Shown: positions 45,335 to 57,719 of the stretch, piece after piece | Numbering within the stretch: position 1 is the first letter of the stretch | Layout: every line of letters begins with the position of its first letter | Assembly (NCBI GenBank): GCA_013350335.1 | Contig: CM023532.1 | Location: forward strand, 88,167,383-88,231,382 | DNA length: 64,000 nucleotides | Direction of reading: 5' to 3' | Origin: Chimonanthus salicifolius | Taxonomy: Eukaryota > Streptophyta > Magnoliopsida > Laurales > Calycanthaceae | Position numbers and translations under genes: made by a program | Notes under the pieces: generated by a model | Told to the model about the DNA's origin: nothing | Databases searched by the model: none | What the model saw: the letters and a program-made list of their open reading frames with translations, nothing else

Positions 45335-48300
45335 TGTAACGTCTGCCCCTTTTCACCGAAATCAGAGTCTTTTTTTTATTTTAAAAATAACGAGTGACAA
45401 AGGGAGCGAACGTCACGACACGAGTTAAGTCCGAGCTTCTGAAGCCAGGCCCTTAACTGGCGACCCTACGTGTGCGTGGAATGAAGTCCACGGAAAATGG
45501 TTCACACGTAGAAGTAAGCTCGAGGAATATGAAATTAAATGCGGAATGATAATAGAGGCTAACCTACAAATTTTAGATAGCAGGGAAGAAACATTCATTT
45601 AATTACCAAAATATCTCAAAATCATAATGTGTAAACTAACATCCAAAACATAGCATGTAATCTATAATATTACATTCCGACAAGCTAAGCTACTCAAATA
45701 CATTTCCAAATAAACTTTAAATAAACTTAGTAGCTCGCTTCCCCAAGCTCCTAAGCTTGGCTCCCGTCACGTCCTTCCGCTGCGCCATCTCCTACGTCAT
45801 CAGCTAGGGTAGAAGTAGGGCGTTAGACAACGTGCCCAGTAGGACTCCAAGTAGGGCTCAAACATGGATTAGTAATAACAAGTATACAGATAATAATATA
45901 ATGAAAACCGTAAAATGAATGCTATGCCATGGGTGTCTGTGTTATGAATCCCACCCATCATGATGTCATATTCCCCTTGACGGAAAAACCTCGTCAAGAT
46001 ATATCCAATCATAAAATATCCCCCTTGGCGGCAAGGCCTCGTCAAGGTGTCCCCATGCCTGTTCTCGGTCACCTCAACGGAGCATGGACTCCGGTTATAG
46101 CCTATTAGGCTATCCCCATGCCTGTTCTCGGTCGCCCCGACGGAGCATGGACTCCGGTTATAGCCTATCAGCTATCCCCAAGCCTGTTCTCGGTCGTCCC
46201 CACGGAGCATGGACTCCGGTTCCTTTATTTTCCTGCCCATGCCATGCATGAGATGTATGCATTATGCTATGCAATATATATAATCCATAGTCATAATATA
46301 GAATTCATAACTTAGCGTATAATTCACAATCTTGCATTATGCCATATAAGATACATAAACCATGATTTAAGACTCATCATGAAATAAACCATAAAATTCC
46401 CAAAATAAATCAACGAAACCATCACACAATCCATGGCTTACAAAAAGGTAGGAATCCTACCGAATACCGACTCGCATTCTTCTTTTTCGTTTTCGTCCGA
46501 TAATCCGGCTACCGACACGCGTACCGTTCGCGATATCCAATACCTTATTACATACGCATAATCAGTCCATATTTTACCTATTTCTAAGCGCATTAATCAT
46601 TTCCAAGTCCATATGAAAAATCGGTCACTATTTAAGTTTTGTGGGTCCCATTTCATCCATTACATATTTTAATTACATGAGTCTAAAAATCAGCCTCCTA
46701 GGCTTTATTTAGCCGTACATAAACTTATTACTGAGTGCCCCTAAATCCATGGTCCTCTCCCATGGAGTTCTTGAACTTGGTCATTAATTACGGTTTTGCC
46801 ACTACCCCTTCTCCATGATTAATCACTCATTCGCCCTTGCCTAACTAAATTCATAATTGATCATAAACTTGGATCCCTAACTTAGGTCCATTAATGACCC
46901 ATTGAACCATGTCACATGACCATTAAAATTAGCCATTTAATTAATCTAATCCCCATTAATTAATCACATACATACATCATTCCTTAGCCCATAAAAATGA
47001 CTTACAAGTAAATCATCATTCTTAGCCACATTCTTGGGTCCATAATTGACCCATCACCCATATCACAAGACCACTTACATCAACCATTTAATTTAACCTA
47101 AAGTCCATTCATTTAAACATATACCTACACATTAGTCTTAGGCCAAAATGATCTACCATTGGGTTCATTAAAAATCAACCCCTTCTTAACCAAATCCCCA
47201 TTTTCCTTGGTCTTTGGTTACATGTTAGATTCATCATAAGTCCTTCCATTGAGAGAACCTAAACCATACATTTGATTCATCATTCCTTAATCACATTTCC
47301 ATCCCAACTATCAACATTAAGTTCACATTGGTCCATCAACACCACCAACATTCCCCATTTATTTTTCCATAATACATAACCATTAAATCCACCATTTGAT
47401 CACCATAGGGTTCGGCCATGGTGCCATACACCATGGCCGAACCCATGGTTCATGATCCACTCCCATTTACCATTTTTAAGGTCCTTAACATCATTCATGC
47501 TTCCCATGCATTCTTAATTTACAATGCCTTTAAAAATTACCCCATTCAAACATTAAAACCCTAATAATTATAATTCACCCTCCATAGCTTCCATTCTTTA
47601 CAAAACCCTAACAATTAATCAATCACATAACCAATTACCTAATCACCCACCATGGGGTTCAGCCATGCTACATGGCCGAACCCTATGCCCCATAATTTTC
47701 TTCCAATTACATAATTCCATGCTTAATCCATTTATTTACATAGTACCCTTAATCCTTTTATTTTTTTCTTCTTAACCCTAATTTACTCATTTAGGGTTTT
47801 TCCCATTTTCATCCTTCCATTTGATAAATTTGAGATCCAAGGCCATGATTTGGCCACCTCCAAATCTAAGAAATGGATTTCACAGCCTCTTAAACCCTAA
47901 GAAAATCCAAATCTCTTGTTTTAGAAAATACTTACAATCCGTCGTCTCTTCCGTCGTCTCCTCCGACTTTCTTCGCTCCCGTCGGACTCCTTGGCCTCCT
48001 TTCTTCTTCCTCTCCTTGTTTGATCGGCTAAGATGCTTGATCAATGGTGACAACCTCCAAACTTGGGTTCGGCCATAGTATGGTTTGTTTGAGAGAGGGA
48101 GAGGAGGAGATGATGAGAGGGAAGATAGTAGACCTTGATCTTAGAGTGGTGGACTAAAAATTGCACTTATTTCTTCTCTCCTTCTCTTCTTTTCTCCTTA
48201 GCTTTCTTTTTCCTTCTCTTTAGTGTGGGACGGCCATGAGAGAGTGAAAGATGGGAAGAGAGTGAAATGGAAGAGAATGAGAGAAAACCCATCTTATCCT

Positions 48301-49010
48301 AAGATGGCTTAACTTACACTTCACCATAAATTCCTCACCTACCAAGCATAAGATATTTTTTATGCTTTTTGACTCAACAACATTATCCAACGTTTTTGGT
48401 GTCTTCCAATGGGTGGTTTTGGTCTTTCATTGACCATTTGACCACCATTTTAACTTAGCTTAATTAACTAATTAATTGGATCATTAAGTTAATTAATTTC
48501 ATTCAACTTAACTCCACTTGCTTAAATTCCCTTTATGCATACACCCATGGTTGACCAATTCAACCATGGTGGCCGGCCCCACCAAACCTTGGGTCCACAC
48601 GCCACCTCACTTGATGAGGTGGAGGTGGGCCCCATTCGGCCATGTCACTTAGGTCCCACTAACATTAACTTATATGACTTGATTTCCAAATCAATCCATT
48701 CCTCTTATTGGATTACCATTGGGCCCATGGCCCAATTACATTTTCATCTTACCCATTCACCTTAGAGCTTACACCAACTTGATTCATTGGGTCCCAAGTG
48801 GTTATTGGGCCCAATTTGACCACCCTTGGCCTAATTGACCATCATTGACCCTTTAAATGAATTTAAATCCAATCCATAGTCCATTGAGCCATACTTGGGC
48901 CTTTGTCCATAATTTGATCCATTCACCATTCATTCCATCAAATTTCCAATTTCCACCATTAAAAATAAATAATAACACACATATCGATTTACAAATTCCG
49001 GGCCATTACA
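45335..49010 (-). repeat. LTR-3b, 3' LTR
   Basis: 3676 bases; on the minus strand TGTAATGGCCCGGAATTTG to GGCAGACGTTACA. Same family as 22289-25850 but a distinct subfamily. Donor-like GTAAG (reverse, about 47935), hairpins about 47408-47443 and 47656-47684, AACGGAGCATGGACTCCGG units (46050-46220), CTTGACGG...CGTCAAG hairpins (45978-46050) and acceptor-like CTACCCTAG (reverse, 45804). Confidence 0.93.
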
Positions 49011-49040
49011 ATACAATCCTCTTTTAAAATTTTCGTCCCG
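49011..49040 (-). other. PPT zone of minus Tekay-type element
   Basis: Reverse complement: TTCGGGACGAAAATTTTAAA then AGAGGATTGTAT, directly before the 3' LTR start. Confidence 0.7.
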
Positions 49041-49072
49041 AAAATTCGAGCGAAGTAGAGGTTCACAACATC

Positions 49073-49360
49073 TCATACAAAGAGCTCTGGATGAGCGGCT
49101 CTCATCTCTGACTCAAGTTCCCAAGTGGTTTCTTCATTGCCATGTCGTTCCCATGCTACCTTGACGAACTGAATGGCACGGCTCAGCAGCACCCTTTGCT
49201 CGCTCCCGATTATTCTAACCGGCTTCTCCACATATGTCACATCGCTTTGTACATCGATGTCTTGAACATTCAACACATGAAAAGGATCGGGGTTGTACTT
49301 CCTTAACATGGACACATGGAATACATCATGTAAAGATGATAAGTGTGGAGGAAGCGCCAA
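49073..49360 (-). pseudogene. Integrase C-terminal end and chromodomain-like tail
   Basis: 95 codons to the natural stop at 49073. It shows LPPHLSSLHDVFHVSML and RKYNPDP (end of the integrase C-terminal domain), YVEKPVRIIG, then FVKVAWERHGNEETTWELE and AHPELF, the chromodomain-like motif of Tekay/Del elements. Upstream the frame is broken by the C-tract at 49372-49393. Confidence 0.88.
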
Positions 49361-49371
49361 CTAATAAGCTA

Positions 49372-49393
49372 CCCCCCCCCCCCCCCCCCCCCC
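49372..49393. repeat. Poly-C tract in integrase C-terminus
   Basis: 22 C residues (poly-G on the coding strand). The plus-strand element has GGGTGGGGGAAGTAAC at this point (29581-29596), so the tract is an expansion of a short G run. It disrupts the frame. Confidence 0.93.
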
Positions 49394-49457
49394 ACCCTTT
49401 TTAGGATCGAAAACGGCCCCACAAATCTAGGCGATAGTTTCCCCTTCTTCCCGAACC

Positions 49458-50354
49458 TCATGTGCCCTTCCGTGGTGAGACTTTCAAAAACACCAAGTCT
49501 CCCACCTCAAACTCGAGGAACCTTCTCCTCTTGTCGGTGTAACTCTTTTGACGATTCTGCTCGGTGAGTAGGTGTTTCTGTATTAACTTGATCTGCGTTG
49601 TAGTCTCCGCAACCAACTCCGGTCCAACTAGCGCAGGCTCACCGGCCTTTGTCCAACACACTGGCGATCTACACGGCCTACCATATAAGGCCTCAAATGG
49701 AGCCATCTGGAGGCTTGCCTGGTAACTGTTATTGTAAGAAAACTCCACCAGTGGCAAATGATCCTCCCATCTGCCCTTGAAGTCTAGTATGCATGCTCTC
49801 AGCATATCCTCCAATGTCTGTATTGTCCTCTCTGATTGTCCATCAGTCTGTGGATGAAATGTTGTGCTAGTCAATATGTTGGTCCCCATAGCCGACTGCA
49901 TGCCCTGCCATACTCTGCCGGAGAATCGGCCATCCCTGTCGGACATAATAGTCCGGGGAATACCATGTAGTCTGATGATATCCCGGATGTATCGTCGACC
50001 CAAAGTCTCCGATGAATCCGTCATCTTGATGGGAAGGAAATGCGCAGACTTAGTCAACTGGTCTACCACGACCCATATCGCATCGTTGCCCTTCGATGAC
50101 CTTGGCAACCCTGCTACAAAGTCCATGGATATGTGCTCCCATTTCCACTCTGGCACTGGCAAGGGTGCAAGTAAACCCGGTGGTTTCTGATGTTCCGCCT
50201 TAACCTGCTGACAAGTTAGGCAACGAGCAACAAATTCTGCCACATCTTTCTTGAGTCCACGCCACCAATAGTGCCTCTTAAGATCATGATACATCTTGGT
50301 ACTGCCCGGATGGATAGAGAGCTTGGTTTGGTGTGCTTCAATCAACAACTCTCT
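49458..50354 (-). pseudogene. Gypsy integrase
   Basis: Minus strand, open from just after TGA 50357-50355. Counted from the Met at 50348: zinc-binding HHCC with H6, H13, C43 and C46; catalytic core acidic residues D76 (MDFVAGLP), D137 (MSDRDGRF) and E173 (DGQSERTI); then FSYNN and MAPFEALYGRPCRSP and the start of the C-terminal domain (DLVFLKVSPRKG). Integrase joins cDNA to chromosomal DNA in the nucleus. A single-base loss near 49462 ends the frame early (the plus-strand copy has AAGGGACACATG, here AAGGGCACATG). All catalytic residues are kept. Confidence 0.93.
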
Positions 50355-51590
50355 TCAGCAGCGCTTAGGCACATATGTCCTACCTCGGAACACAAGACCT
50401 TGTCCTGGTCGTAGTTCCCACTCCGGTACAACCTCACCGGTAGACATCTTAGCCAATATCTCCTCCACCTCTGGATCTGTCCGTTGTTCCCGTTCAATCT
50501 CGGAGACCATCTTGGATCGTATGATCAGGTTATATATGGTCCCATGATTATTGAGGTAGAGTTTAAACTCTCTAATGGTATTTAATACCTCCCATTCCGT
50601 CTTGATCAAGCTGGCTACCGTCGTATGTGACATGCGGCTGAGGGCATCTGCCACTTTGTTCGCCTTGCTAGGATGATACCGAAATGCGAACTCATAATCT
50701 GCCAGGTATTCCATCCATCTGCGCTGTCTCATGTTGAGTTCCTTCTGATCAAATAAGTACTTCAGGTTCTTGTGATCGGAGAACACCTCAAACTTCTCAC
50801 CATAAAGGTAGTGTCTCCAGCTTTTGAGAGCGAAGACCACTGCTGCTAGCTCAAGATCATGTGTGGGGTAATGGCATTCATGAATTTTCAACTGTCTTGA
50901 TTCGTACGCCACCGCACGATTACCTTGACTGAGTGTACACCCCAGTCCCTCACCTGAGGCATCACAGTATACCTCATAATTTCTGCCTTTTTCCGGCAAG
51001 ATCAAAATAGGAGCGGTTGTAAGCCTCTCCTTTAGCTCCTCAAATCTCCGGTTGCACAGATCTGACCGCTCAAATTTGACTCCTTTCTGAGTGAGTCGGG
51101 TAAGTGGAGCTGCAATCTTGGAGAAGTCCATGATGAATTTCCGGTAGTAACCGGCCAATCCCAAAAAACTGCGGATCTCCGTCACATTCGTCGGTGCTTT
51201 CCACTCCTTCACTGCCGCTACTTTAGCCGGGTCCACGGCTATACCTTCCTCCGATATAATGTGCCCCAAAAAGTTGACCTCAGATAGCCGAAATTCACAC
51301 TTGCTGGCTTTGGCATACAACTGTTTTTTCCTTAAGGTGTCCAGGACTATCTGCAGGTGCTCGGCATGATCCTCCTGACTCTTGGAATAGATCAGAATAT
51401 CATCAATGAATACAATCACAAACTGATCCAAGTAAGGACGGAATATCCTATTCATCAGGTCCATGAACACAGCCGGTGCATTTGTGAGTCCAAATGGCAT
51501 GACTACATACTCATATAGACCATACCTTGTCCTGAAAGCTGTCTTCTCTATATCCTCCTCCCTAACCCGGATTTGATGGTATCCAGCCAT
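50355..51590 (-). pseudogene. Gypsy reverse transcriptase (3' part) and RNase H
   Basis: 411 open codons. [46 protein letters not shown] (catalytic IDD at residues 62-64), [22 protein letters not shown]. RNase H acidic residues D210 ([10 protein letters not shown]), E247, D272 ([10 protein letters not shown]) and D315 (VADALSR). RT makes the cDNA and RNase H degrades the template. The frame ends at TGA 50357-50355, a likely TGG change, since the same frame continues into integrase. The N-terminal RT motifs lie in the preceding frame, separated by a one-base shift near 51625. Confidence 0.94.
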
Positions 51591-53023
51591 CAGATCAATC
51601 TTGGAGAAGTGCGAGGAACCCTAAGTTGATCAAACAGATCGTCAATCCTAGGTAGGGGGTATTTGTTCCTGACCGTCAGTTGGTTCAACTTTCTATAATC
51701 CACACACATTCGCAGGGTACCGTCTTTCTTCTTCACAAATAATACTGGGGCTCCCCATGCGGATGTGCTGTTCCGAATAAAACCCAGTCTGAGTAATTCA
51801 TCAATCTGCTTCTTCAGCTCGGTCATCTCAGCTAGTGCCATCCTGTAATGGGGCAATGATACTGGAGCGGCGCCGGGGTATAACTTGATCTCAAAGTCTA
51901 TCTCCCTCTTGGGTGGCAAACCAGGGAGCTCTATTGGGAATACCTCGGCATAATCTGCTACTACCGCTGGAAGTTCAGTTATTGGTGCCATATCTAATCT
52001 GAGGTTGTTCAAGGCAAGATGGTTCAATTCTTCCTCTAGCCTTCTAGGGATGCCCTGTCTGTCAGCGTGTACCACGTACCGCTTTCCCTCGGGTGACCAA
52101 AATATCACCGTACGAAGATGGCAATCAATATGGGCCTGGAATGTAGCCAACCAGTCCATGCCAAATATAACATCGTACTCAGCCATATCGATTACCAAGT
52201 AATTGAACTCGAATCTGAATCCCGCGAGTTCAGTGTTCAATGCCGTACATATGAGTCCCAAAGATGTGTCTCCGACGGGGGATACATTGGTAAGTGATGT
52301 GGACAGGTTTTGTACTAATGTGCCCGTAGCAGATATGAATGCAGCAGATATAAATGAATGTGAAGCTCTAGAATCAAATAATGTAACAGCATAAGAACTA
52401 CCAACTACGGCCATACCTTGAATCACCGAGCGATCCACCGCTACTAGAGAAGGTATGGTAAAAAGCCGTCCAGATCCTGTAGGGTTTGTCGCCCGCCCCA
52501 CTTGGTTGTATGCTCTGCCTCCTCGCGGCTGAGCTGGTCTAGCTGGAGGGCGGAAGGAACCCCTAAAGTGAGAGTGTCGGCTGATCTGTGGACACTCCCT
52601 CTTGAAGTGACCCTGCTGGCCACACTGATAACAAGTGTTCCCACCCCATGGAACCTGGGTGACTGATGCTGATGGGGAGGGCTGATTGGGGCGAAAGTCC
52701 CCTGTAGATCCAATGGAGAGCGAGGGTCTATTAAAATTCAGGCGGAACCTCTTGTTGGGTTGAAATGTACCCCGCCCACTTTGCCCTCGGCGGTTGTCAG
52801 GCCGTGCCAACTCATTCAACTCCCGCTCTGCTATAGTGGCCCTGTTGACCACCTCAGCCACTGTGGCTGCCTTGAATATTGTTACCTTGGCCCTGATACT
52901 TGGCTGAAGTCCCCGTTCAAACTTACGGGCCCTCCGGTGCTCGGTATCCACCATATAAAACGCATAAACAGATAGTCTCAGAAACTCCCGGTGATATTCT
53001 GCCACCGTCATATTGCCTTGCAC
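51590..53023 (-). pseudogene. Gypsy gag C-terminal part, protease and RT start
   Basis: 477 open codons. Gag: [32 protein letters not shown] knuckle at residues 131-144 ([14 protein letters not shown]). Protease: [16 protein letters not shown] at 213-228, with Gly of the catalytic D-S-G changed to Arg, and [17 protein letters not shown] start from about 367: [70 protein letters not shown] one-base deletion after FDQL leads to a stop at 51590. The frame is the same as the upstream gag piece, separated only by TAG 53026-53024. Confidence 0.93.
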
Positions 53024-53593
53024 CTATGATAGGAAGGCTTGAGTCTGGTGCTCTCTTTCCTCCTCCAGAAAATATTGCTCTAGAAAGGTGGCTGAGAACC
53101 CTTCCCATGTCATGGCAATCCTTTGCCCTTCTGGCAGAAGTGATTGTTGCTTTTCTACAACCTCCCTCCAATTGCCGGTATCCTCAATCAGTTGAGACGT
53201 AGCCAGTGAAATCCTGTCAGTATGACTAGAAATCTGGAGTAGATTCAAGACTTGATTGATCTTCTTCAACCAATGTTCTGCTCCGACAGCCCTTTCTTTT
53301 CCCCTGAAGTAAGGAGGGCGTTGTTGCTGGAAATATCTAACCATATTCCGTTTGTTGGAGCCGCTGGTGGTCGCATCACCATTCAAGTGTTGTTGCAGGA
53401 CAGATGTGACCACCGCTTGAACCAATTCTTTTAACTCGGGAGGCACCACAGGTAGGTTCACGCTATTTTGTCCCTCTTCCTGATGTGGTGGTTGTACTCC
53501 CTCTTGATGCGGTGGCTGTACCTCCTCTTGATGCGGTGGTGGTACCTCTTCCTCTACCCGTGGGTTTTGTCGGGTTTTTCTCTTCCGAGGCAT
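53024..53593 (-). pseudogene. Gypsy gag N-terminal part
   Basis: 189 codons from ATG 53593, ending at TAG (53026-53024) in frame with the following gag segment. The N-terminus is basic (MPRKRKTRQNPRVEEE), then four imperfect PPHQEEVQ repeats (residues 18-41), then the capsid-like region: FQQQRPPYFRGKERA, EHWLKKINQVLNLL, LATSQLIEDTGNW, MTWEGFSATFLEQYF. The Pro/His/Gln repeat is not in the gag of the neighbouring gypsy copy. The TAG is probably a simple nonsense mutation; programmed readthrough is possible but there is no support for it. Confidence 0.9.
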
Positions 53594-54047
53594 TTCCTAA
53601 GTCATTGAACAATATTTATTGACTTAGTTCCTTTTCAAATTGGTGGGGGGGGAGGGAAATGCTAAGTAAACGTACTTTGTTTTGGGGGAGAAAACTTCCT
53701 AATTATTGTTTCTCATTTTGGGGAAAATTACCAAATAAGCACACTCGATTTGAGGGAAAACTTCCCAAATATTAAATGTTCCCTTTTAATTCGGGGAAAT
53801 CGGGGAGATTTTCGTATTTTGCTACGTTTGATAGTTCCAACTTAGATTGATTGTTCTTCCCCTGCTATCATTCATTTCCGTCAAATGTTGTTCTCAGATT
53901 GAACGTTTCAGTTTGAGTCAATCGAAGTACATTAGCTCGGCCCCCGTGCAGCGGACTCCGAAGAGTCGGTCAGTTGGGATTCTTATCCGTCAGTGAGACG
54001 TGAAACCGTCTTAATCATACTTCGAGAGATTCATTCTTCCGATTTTC
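53594..54047 (-). other. Leader of minus Tekay-type element
   Basis: Between primer site and gag ATG. On the minus strand it carries the TTCCCC/TTTTCCCCAAAA motif series (53640-53860) also found at 26050-26640, and the segment GACTCTTCGGAGTCCGCTGC (about 53945-53970). No ORF. Confidence 0.6.
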
Positions 54048-54059
54048 GCTCTGATACCA
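54048..54059 (-). other. Primer binding site, tRNA-iMet
   Basis: Reverse complement TGGTATCAGAGC, two bases inside the 5' LTR end at 54062. Confidence 0.95.
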
Positions 54060-54061
54060 AC

Positions 54062-57000
54062 TGTAACGCCCGCCCCTTTTCACCGAAATCAGAGTCTATT
54101 TTTTTTTTACAAAACGAGTGACAAAAGGCGCGGACGTCACGACGCGAGTTAAGTCTGAGCTTCTGAAGCCCGGCCCTTAACTGGCCAACCCTACGTGTGC
54201 GTGGAACGAAGTCCACGGAGAATGGTTCACACGTAGAAGTAAGCTCGAGGAATATGAAATTAAATGCGGAATGATAATAGAGACTAACCTACAAATTTTA
54301 GATAGCAGGGAAGAAACATTCATTTAATTACCAAAATATCTCAAAATCATAATGTGTAAACTAACATCCAAAACATAGCATGCAATCTATAATATTACAT
54401 TCCGACGAGCTAAGCTACTCAAATACATTTCCAAATAAACTTTAAATAAACTAAGTAGCTCGCTTCCCCAAGCTCCTAAGCTTGGCTCCCGTCGCGTCCT
54501 TCCGCTGCGCCATCTCCTACGTCATCAGCTAGGGTAGAAGTAGGGCGTTAGACAACGCGCCCAGTAGGACTCCAAGTAGGGCTCACACATGGATTAGTGA
54601 TAACAAGCATACAGATAATAATATAATGAAAACCGTAAAATGAATGCTATGCCATGGGTGTCTGTGTTATGAATCCCACCCATCATGATGTCATATCCCC
54701 CTTGACGGAAAAACCTCGTCAAGATATATCCAATCATAAAATATCCCCCTTGACGGCAAGGCCTCGTCAAGGTGTCCCCATGCCTGTTCTCGGTCGCCTC
54801 AACGGAGCATGGACTCCGGTTATAGCCTATTAGGCTATCCCCATGCCTGTTCTCGGTCGCTCCGACGGAGCATGGACTCCGGTTATAGCCTATCAGGCTA
54901 TCCCCATGCATGTTCTCGGTTGTCCCGACGGAGCATGGACTCCGGTTCCTTTATTTTCCTGCCCATGCCATGCATGAGATGTATGCATTATGCTATGCAA
55001 TATATATAATCCATAGTCATAATATAGAATTCATAACTTAGCATATAATTCACAATCTTGCATTATGCCATATAAGATACATAAACCATGATTTAAAACT
55101 CATCATAAAATAAACCATAAAATTCCCAAAATAAATCAACGAAACCATCACACAATCCATGGCTTACAAAAAGGTAGGAATCCTACCGAATACCGATTCG
55201 CGTTCTTCTTTTTCGTTTTCGTCCGATAATCTGGCTACCGACACGCGTTCCGCTTGCGATATCCAATACCTTATTACATACACATAATCAGTCCATATTT
55301 TACCTATTTCTAAACCCATTAATCATTTCCAAGTCCATATGAAAAATCGGTCACTATTTAAGTTTTGTGGGTCCCATTTCATCCATTACATATTTTAATT
55401 ACATGAGTCTAAAAATCAGCCTCCTAGGCTTTATTTAACCGTACATAAACTTATTACTCAGTGCCCCTAAATCCATGGTCCTCTCCCATGGAGTTCTTGA
55501 ACTTGGCCATTAATTACGGTTTTGCCACTACCCCTTCTCCATGATTAATCACTCATTCACCCTTGCCTAACTAAGTTCATAATTGATCATAAACTTGGAT
55601 CCCTAACTTAGGTCCATTAATGACCCATTGAACCATGTCACATGACCATTAAAATTAGCCATTTAATTACTCTAATCCCCATTAATTAATCACATACATA
55701 CATCCTTCCTTAGCCCATAAAAATGACTTACAATTAAATCATCATTCTTAGCCACATTCTTGGGTCCATAATTGACCCATCACCCATATCACAAGACCAC
55801 TTACATCAGCCATTTAATTTAACCTAAAGTCCATTCATTTAAACATATACCTACACATTAGTCTTAGGCCAAAATGATCTACCATTGGGTTCATTAAAAA
55901 TCAAACCCTTCTTAACCAAATCCCCATTTTCCTTGGTCTTTGGTTACATATTAGATTCATCATAAGTCCTTCCATTGAGAGAACCTAAACCATACATTTG
56001 ATTCATCATTCCTTAATCACATTTCCATCCCAACTATCAACATTAAGTTCACATTGGTCCATTAACACCACAAACATTCCCCATTTATTTTTCCATAATA
56101 CATAACCATTAAATCCACCATTTGATCACCATAGGGTTCGGCCATACACCATGGCCGAACCCATGGTTCATGATCCACTCCCATTTACCATTTTTAAGGT
56201 CCTTAACATCATTCATACTTCCCATGCATTCTTCATTTACAATGCCTTTAAAAATTACCCCATTCAAACATTAAAACCCTAATAATTATAATTCACCCTC
56301 CATAGCTTCCATTCTTTACAAAACCCTAACAATTAATCAATCACATAACCAATCACCTAATCACCCACCATGGGGTTCGGCCATGCTACATGGCCGAACC
56401 CTATGGCCCATAATTTTCTTCCAATTACATAATTCCATGCTTAATCCATTTAATTACATAACACCCGTAATCCTTTTATTTTTTTTCTTCTTAACCCTAA
56501 TTTACTCATTTAGGGTTTTTCCCATTTTCATCCTTCCATTTGATAGATTTGAGATCCAAGGCCATGATTTGGCCACCTCCAAATCCTAGAAATGGATTTC
56601 ACAGCCTCTTAAACCCTAAGAAAATCCAAATCTCTTGTTTTAGAAAATACTTACAATCCGTCATCTCCTCCGACTTTCTTCGCTCCCGTCGGACTCCTTG
56701 GCCTCCTTTCTTCTTCCTCTCCTTGTTTGATCGGCTAAGATGCTTGATCAATGGTGACAACCTCCAAACTTGGGTTCGGCCATAGTATGGTTTGTTTGAG
56801 AGAGGGAGAGGAGGAGATGATGAGAGGGAAGATAGTAGACCTTGATCTTAGAGTGGTGGACTAAAAATTGCACTTATTTCTTCTCTCCTTCTCTTCTTTT
56901 CTCCTTAGCTTTCTTTTTCCTTCTCTTTAGTGTGGGACGGCCATGAGAGAGTGAAAGATGGGAAGAGAGTGAAATGGAAGAGAATGAGAGAAAACCCATC

Positions 57001-57719
57001 TTATCCTAAGATGGCTTAACTTACACTTCACCATAAATTCCTCACCTACCAAGCATAAGATATTTTTTATGCTTTTTGACTCAACAACATTATCCAACGT
57101 TTTTGGTGTCTTCCAATGGGTGGTTTTGGTCTTTCATTGACCATTTGACCACCATTTTAACTTAGCTTAATTAACTAATTAATTGGATCATTAAGTTAAT
57201 TAATTTCATTCAACTTAACTCCACTTGCTTAAATTCCCTTTATGCATACACCCATGGTTGACCAATTCAACCATGTTGGCCGGCCCCACCAAACCTTGGG
57301 TCCACACGCCACCTCACTTGATGAGGTGGAGGTGGGCCCCATTCGGCCATGTCACTTAGGTCCAACTAACATTAACTTATATGACTTGATTTCCAAATCA
57401 ATCCATTCCTCTTATTGGATCACCATTGGGCCCATGGCCCAATTACATTTTCATCTTACCCATTCACCTTAGAGCTTACACCAACTTGATTCATTGGGTC
57501 CCAAGTGGTTATTGGGCCCAATTTGACCACCCTTGGCCTAATTGACCATCATTGACCCTTTAAATGAATTTAAATCCAATCCATAGTCCATTGGGCCATA
57601 CTTGGGCCTTTGTCCATATTTTGATCCATTCACCATTCATTCCATCAAATTTCCAATTTCCACCATTAAAAATAAATAATAATACACATATATTGATTTA
57701 CAAATTCTAGGCCATTACA
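54062..57719 (-). repeat. LTR-3b, 5' LTR
   Basis: 3658 bases, nearly identical to 45335-49010. Small differences include a loss of about 12 bases in the Pro/Ser-rich leader (near 56662 against 47940-47960) and one shortened hairpin spacer (56135-56163 against 47408-47443). The U3 side (57240-57719) is G/C-richer and the middle is A/T-rich. Confidence 0.93.

Larger units (their letters stand above)
45335..57719 (-). mobile_element. Near-complete Tekay-type gypsy element
   Basis: 12.4 kb. LTR-3b copies at 54062-57719 (5') and 45335-49010 (3'), primer site, gag, protease, RT, RNase H, integrase, chromodomain-like tail and PPT zone, all in the standard order on the minus strand. Target copies AAGTT (45330-45334) and AAGTC (57720-57724) differ at one base. 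The LTRs look nearly identical, so it is one of the youngest insertions here. Coding lesions: TAG in gag, a frameshift in RT, TGA before integrase, a frameshift after integrase, a poly-C tract in the tail. Probably inactive. Confidence 0.95.

Noticed and set aside
47821..48078. ORF ending NLQTWVRP (also 56540-56785) as a small conserved gene
   Set aside because: Identical because both lie in the two LTRs of one element, antisense to the predicted leader.
53024..53026. Programmed stop-codon readthrough in gag
   Set aside because: The TAG lies inside the gag core, not at a gag-pol border, and the element has four other lesions.
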